Positions 62,600 through 64,000 of a stretch of 64,000 nt of DNA are shown piece by piece. Numbering within the stretch: position 1 is the stretch's first letter; each line of letters starts with the position of its first letter. The notes beneath the pieces were generated by a model. It saw only the letters and a program-made list of their open reading frames with translations, was not told the origin of the DNA and searched no databases. The DNA is taken from contig NZ_BMTL01000006.1 of assembly GCF_014649655.1 (NCBI RefSeq), forward strand, positions 124,001-188,000, in the 5' to 3' direction. Source of the stretch: Streptomyces humidus. Lineage in GTDB: Bacteria; Actinomycetota; Actinomycetes; Streptomycetales; Streptomycetaceae. Position numbers and translations under genes: made by a program.

Positions 62600-63523
62600 G
62601 GGAGCGTGGAGGAAGAGCGACCGGACGGCGTCGGCTCGATCGCGCACCGGGTCCCGGACCTGGGCGCGCTGGAGCTGCTGCTGGCGGTGGCCCGGCTGGG
62701 CAGCCTGGGCGCGGCCGCGCGGGAGCTCGGCATCACCCAGCCCGCCGCGAGCAGCCGGATCCGTTCCATGGAACGCCAGCTGGGCGTGGCCCTGGTGGAC
62801 CGTTCGCCGCGCGGCTCCCGGCTCACCGACGCGGGCGCGCTGGTGACGGACTGGGCGGGGCGGATCGTCGAGGCGGCGCGGGCGTTCGACGCGGGGGCGC
62901 AGGCGCTGCGGGACCGGCGGGACTCGCGGCTGCGGGTCGCGGCGAGCATGACGATCGCGGAGTACCTGCTGCCCGGCTGGCTGCTCGCGCTGCGTGCGGG
63001 GCGGCCGGACACGGCGGTGTCCCTGCTCGCGGGCAACTCGGCTGCCGTGGCCGAGCGGTTGCTGACGGGGGAGGCGGATCTCGGCTTCGTGGAGGGGCTC
63101 GACGCGCCGTCCGGCCTGGACTCGGCCGTGATAGCGCACGACCGTCTCGTGGTCGTCGTCGCGCCCGTGCACCCGTGGGCCCGCCGCCGTCGGCCGCTGG
63201 ACGCCTCCGAGCTGGCCTCCACGCCGCTGATCCTGCGGGAGAAGGGCTCGGGAACCCGTCAGGTCCTCGACACCGCTCTGGGCGGACTGGCCCGCCCGCT
63301 GATCGAGCTCTCCTCGACGACGGCGGTGAAGGCGGCGGCGGTGAGCGGGGCCGGCCCGGCGGTGCTGAGCGAACTGGCGGTGGGCGAGGAGCTGGCGCTG
63401 CGACGGCTGGTGGCGGTACCGGTGGACGGGGTGTCGCTGGCCCGGGACCTGCGCGCCGTATGGCCCGCGGGCCACCGCCCGACAGGCCCGGCGAGAGAGC
63501 TCCTGACCCTGACCCGAGGCTGA
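62597..63523 (+). CDS. LysR-family transcriptional regulator
   Basis: A 308-residue regulator: N-terminal winged helix (about 15-75: LGALELLLAVARLGSLGAAA, GITQPAASSRIRSMERQLG) and a LysR substrate-binding domain with ASMTIAEYLLPGWLLALR and KGSGTRQVLDTAL, which places it in the CbbR/CysB-like subgroup that senses small anions. Divergent from the TDT gene over 70 bases. The start may instead be the GTG at 62606, since ATG 62597 lies within the operator palindrome. Confidence 0.9.
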   Translation: MGSVEEERPDGVGSIAHRVPDLGALELLLAVARLGSLGAAARELGITQPAASSRIRSMERQLGVALVDRSPRGSRLTDAGALVTDWAGRIVEAARAFDAGAQALRDRRDSRLRVAASMTIAEYLLPGWLLALRAGRPDTAVSLLAGNSAAVAERLLTGEADLGFVEGLDAPSGLDSAVIAHDRLVVVVAPVHPWARRRRPLDASELASTPLILREKGSGTRQVLDTALGGLARPLIELSSTTAVKAAAVSGAGPAVLSELAVGEELALRRLVAVPVDGVSLARDLRAVWPAGHRPTGPARELLTLTRG

Positions 63524-63541
63524 CGGGCCGGCCGGTCAGCC
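63518..63541 (+). terminator. Palindromic terminator at the end of the LysR gene
   Basis: GGCTGACGGGCC/GGCCGGTCAGCC pair over 12 bp with one mismatch; the stop codon is inside the left arm. Confidence 0.5.
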
Positions 63542-63610
63542 GCCCCGCCCCCGTCCCGGCCGACGCCGACGCCGACGTACCCGCCCTCGGTGTCGCGTGT
63601 CCCGGCTGCG

Positions 63611-64000
63611 TCAGGAGGCGGGTGGGCGCGTGCGTGCGGTGGGCCGGGACGCGGCGGTGACCAGGGCGCGCATCACCCGGACGTCCTCGCCCATCTCCGG
63701 ATGCCACTGGACTCCCAGCACCCAGTCGGCGGAGGGCAGTTCGACGGCCTCCACCGTGCCGTCCGCCGCGTACGCCGACGGGACCAGGCCCGCGCCCAGG
63801 CGGTCCACCGCCTGATGGTGGTAGGTCGGCACGGAGGTCCTTTCCGCGACCACCCGGCTGTACAGCGTCCCCGGGACCGGCTCGACCGGGTGGCGGCCGA
63901 CCACGCCCACGGCCTCGATGTGCCCGTCGAGGTGCTGCGTCAGCGTGCCGCCGAGCGCGACGTTCAGGAGCTGCATGCCCCGGCAGATGCCGAGCAACGG
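63611..64000 (-). CDS. Gamma-glutamyl-gamma-aminobutyrate hydrolase-like class I amidotransferase (5' end outside window)
   Basis: The C-terminal 129 residues of a class I glutamine amidotransferase-fold hydrolase (peptidase C26, PuuD-like). The nucleophile elbow GICRGMQ carries the catalytic Cys, and VQWHPE the His/Glu pair. YHHQAVDRLG is a family motif. PuuD-type enzymes release GABA from gamma-glutamyl-GABA in polyamine degradation. The frame stays open to base 64000, so the gene starts beyond the window. Confidence 0.85.
   Translation of the reverse strand, partial: PLLGICRGMQLLNVALGGTLTQHLDGHIEAVGVVGRHPVEPVPGTLYSRVVAERTSVPTYHHQAVDRLGAGLVPSAYAADGTVEAVELPSADWVLGVQWHPEMGEDVRVMRALVTAASRPTARTRPPAS

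Overview
The window is a high-GC actinobacterial chromosome segment, almost certainly Streptomyces. Signs are near-total G/C at third codon positions, many GTG/TTG starts, TANNNT -10 hexamers, mycothiol and F420 enzymes, a Pup-proteasome and a conservon. From memory the gene order matches the region of S. coelicolor that runs from the glycerol (gyl) operon through the proteasome genes to conservon cvn9 (about SCO1620 to SCO1670, read in reverse). It is core chromosome: I found no insertion sequence, integrase, tRNA, rRNA or CRISPR array.

Layout, left to right. (1) 54-3427: a RecD2-like but motif-degenerate protein coupled to an aldo/keto reductase. (2) 3627-6863: an F420-type oxidoreductase behind a perfect palindrome, a ferritin-like gene broken by a 7-bp tandem duplication, and a CorA transporter. 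(3) 6926-10514: the conserved mycothiol neighbourhood of histidine phosphatase, DUF3090 protein, PI3/4-kinase-like protein and mshC. (4) 10791-18415: PAC2 protein, FadR-type regulator, then the glycerol regulon glpD, glpK, glpF and gylR, with two matching GylR-type operators. (5) 18769-25955: metH behind a leader that can pair with its own Shine-Dalgarno sequence, a HAD phosphatase, an orphan peptide-type binding lipoprotein and an orphan response regulator. (6) 25970-50416: the Pup-proteasome region: RecB-like nuclease, site-2 protease, TrmI, ferredoxin, ARC ATPase, dop, pup, an endonuclease VII-type gene, prcB, prcA, a LacI/MFS pair, pafA, two FKBPs, pafB, pafC, tatA, tatC and helY. (7) 51157-55814: a conservon ending in a CYP157-type P450. 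(8) 55808-64000: pseudouridine synthase, acetyltransferase, siderophore-interacting protein, 5'-3' exonuclease, XRE/cupin regulator with a cobalamin-binding-type protein, a TDT transporter with a divergent LysR regulator, and the 3' part of a class I glutamine amidotransferase-like hydrolase.

How the parts connect. Pup is ligated by PafA, removed by Dop, and pupylated proteins are unfolded by ARC into the PrcA/PrcB core. PafB and PafC are known in mycobacteria as activators of the LexA-independent DNA-damage response through the motif tTGTCRGTG-N8-TANNNT. Two exact matches occur here: one 26 nt upstream of the helY start, and one buried in the 3' end of the aldo/keto reductase gene, aimed at the RecD2-like gene. 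The buried copy coincides with a run of codons rare in Streptomyces. Several DNA-processing proteins (endonuclease VII-type, RecB-like, HelY, RecD2-like, 5'-3' exonuclease) therefore lie near a protein-turnover locus, and two of them are predicted targets of regulators encoded there.

Other leads are a TTA (bldA-dependent) codon in the endonuclease gene inside the pup-prcB interval, the switch-like metH leader, and a group of apparently leaderless promoters (mshC, trmI, pafA, a small membrane protein). Start codons were chosen by ribosome-binding site, family length and overlap. No similarity searches could be run, so family names rest on motif recognition.
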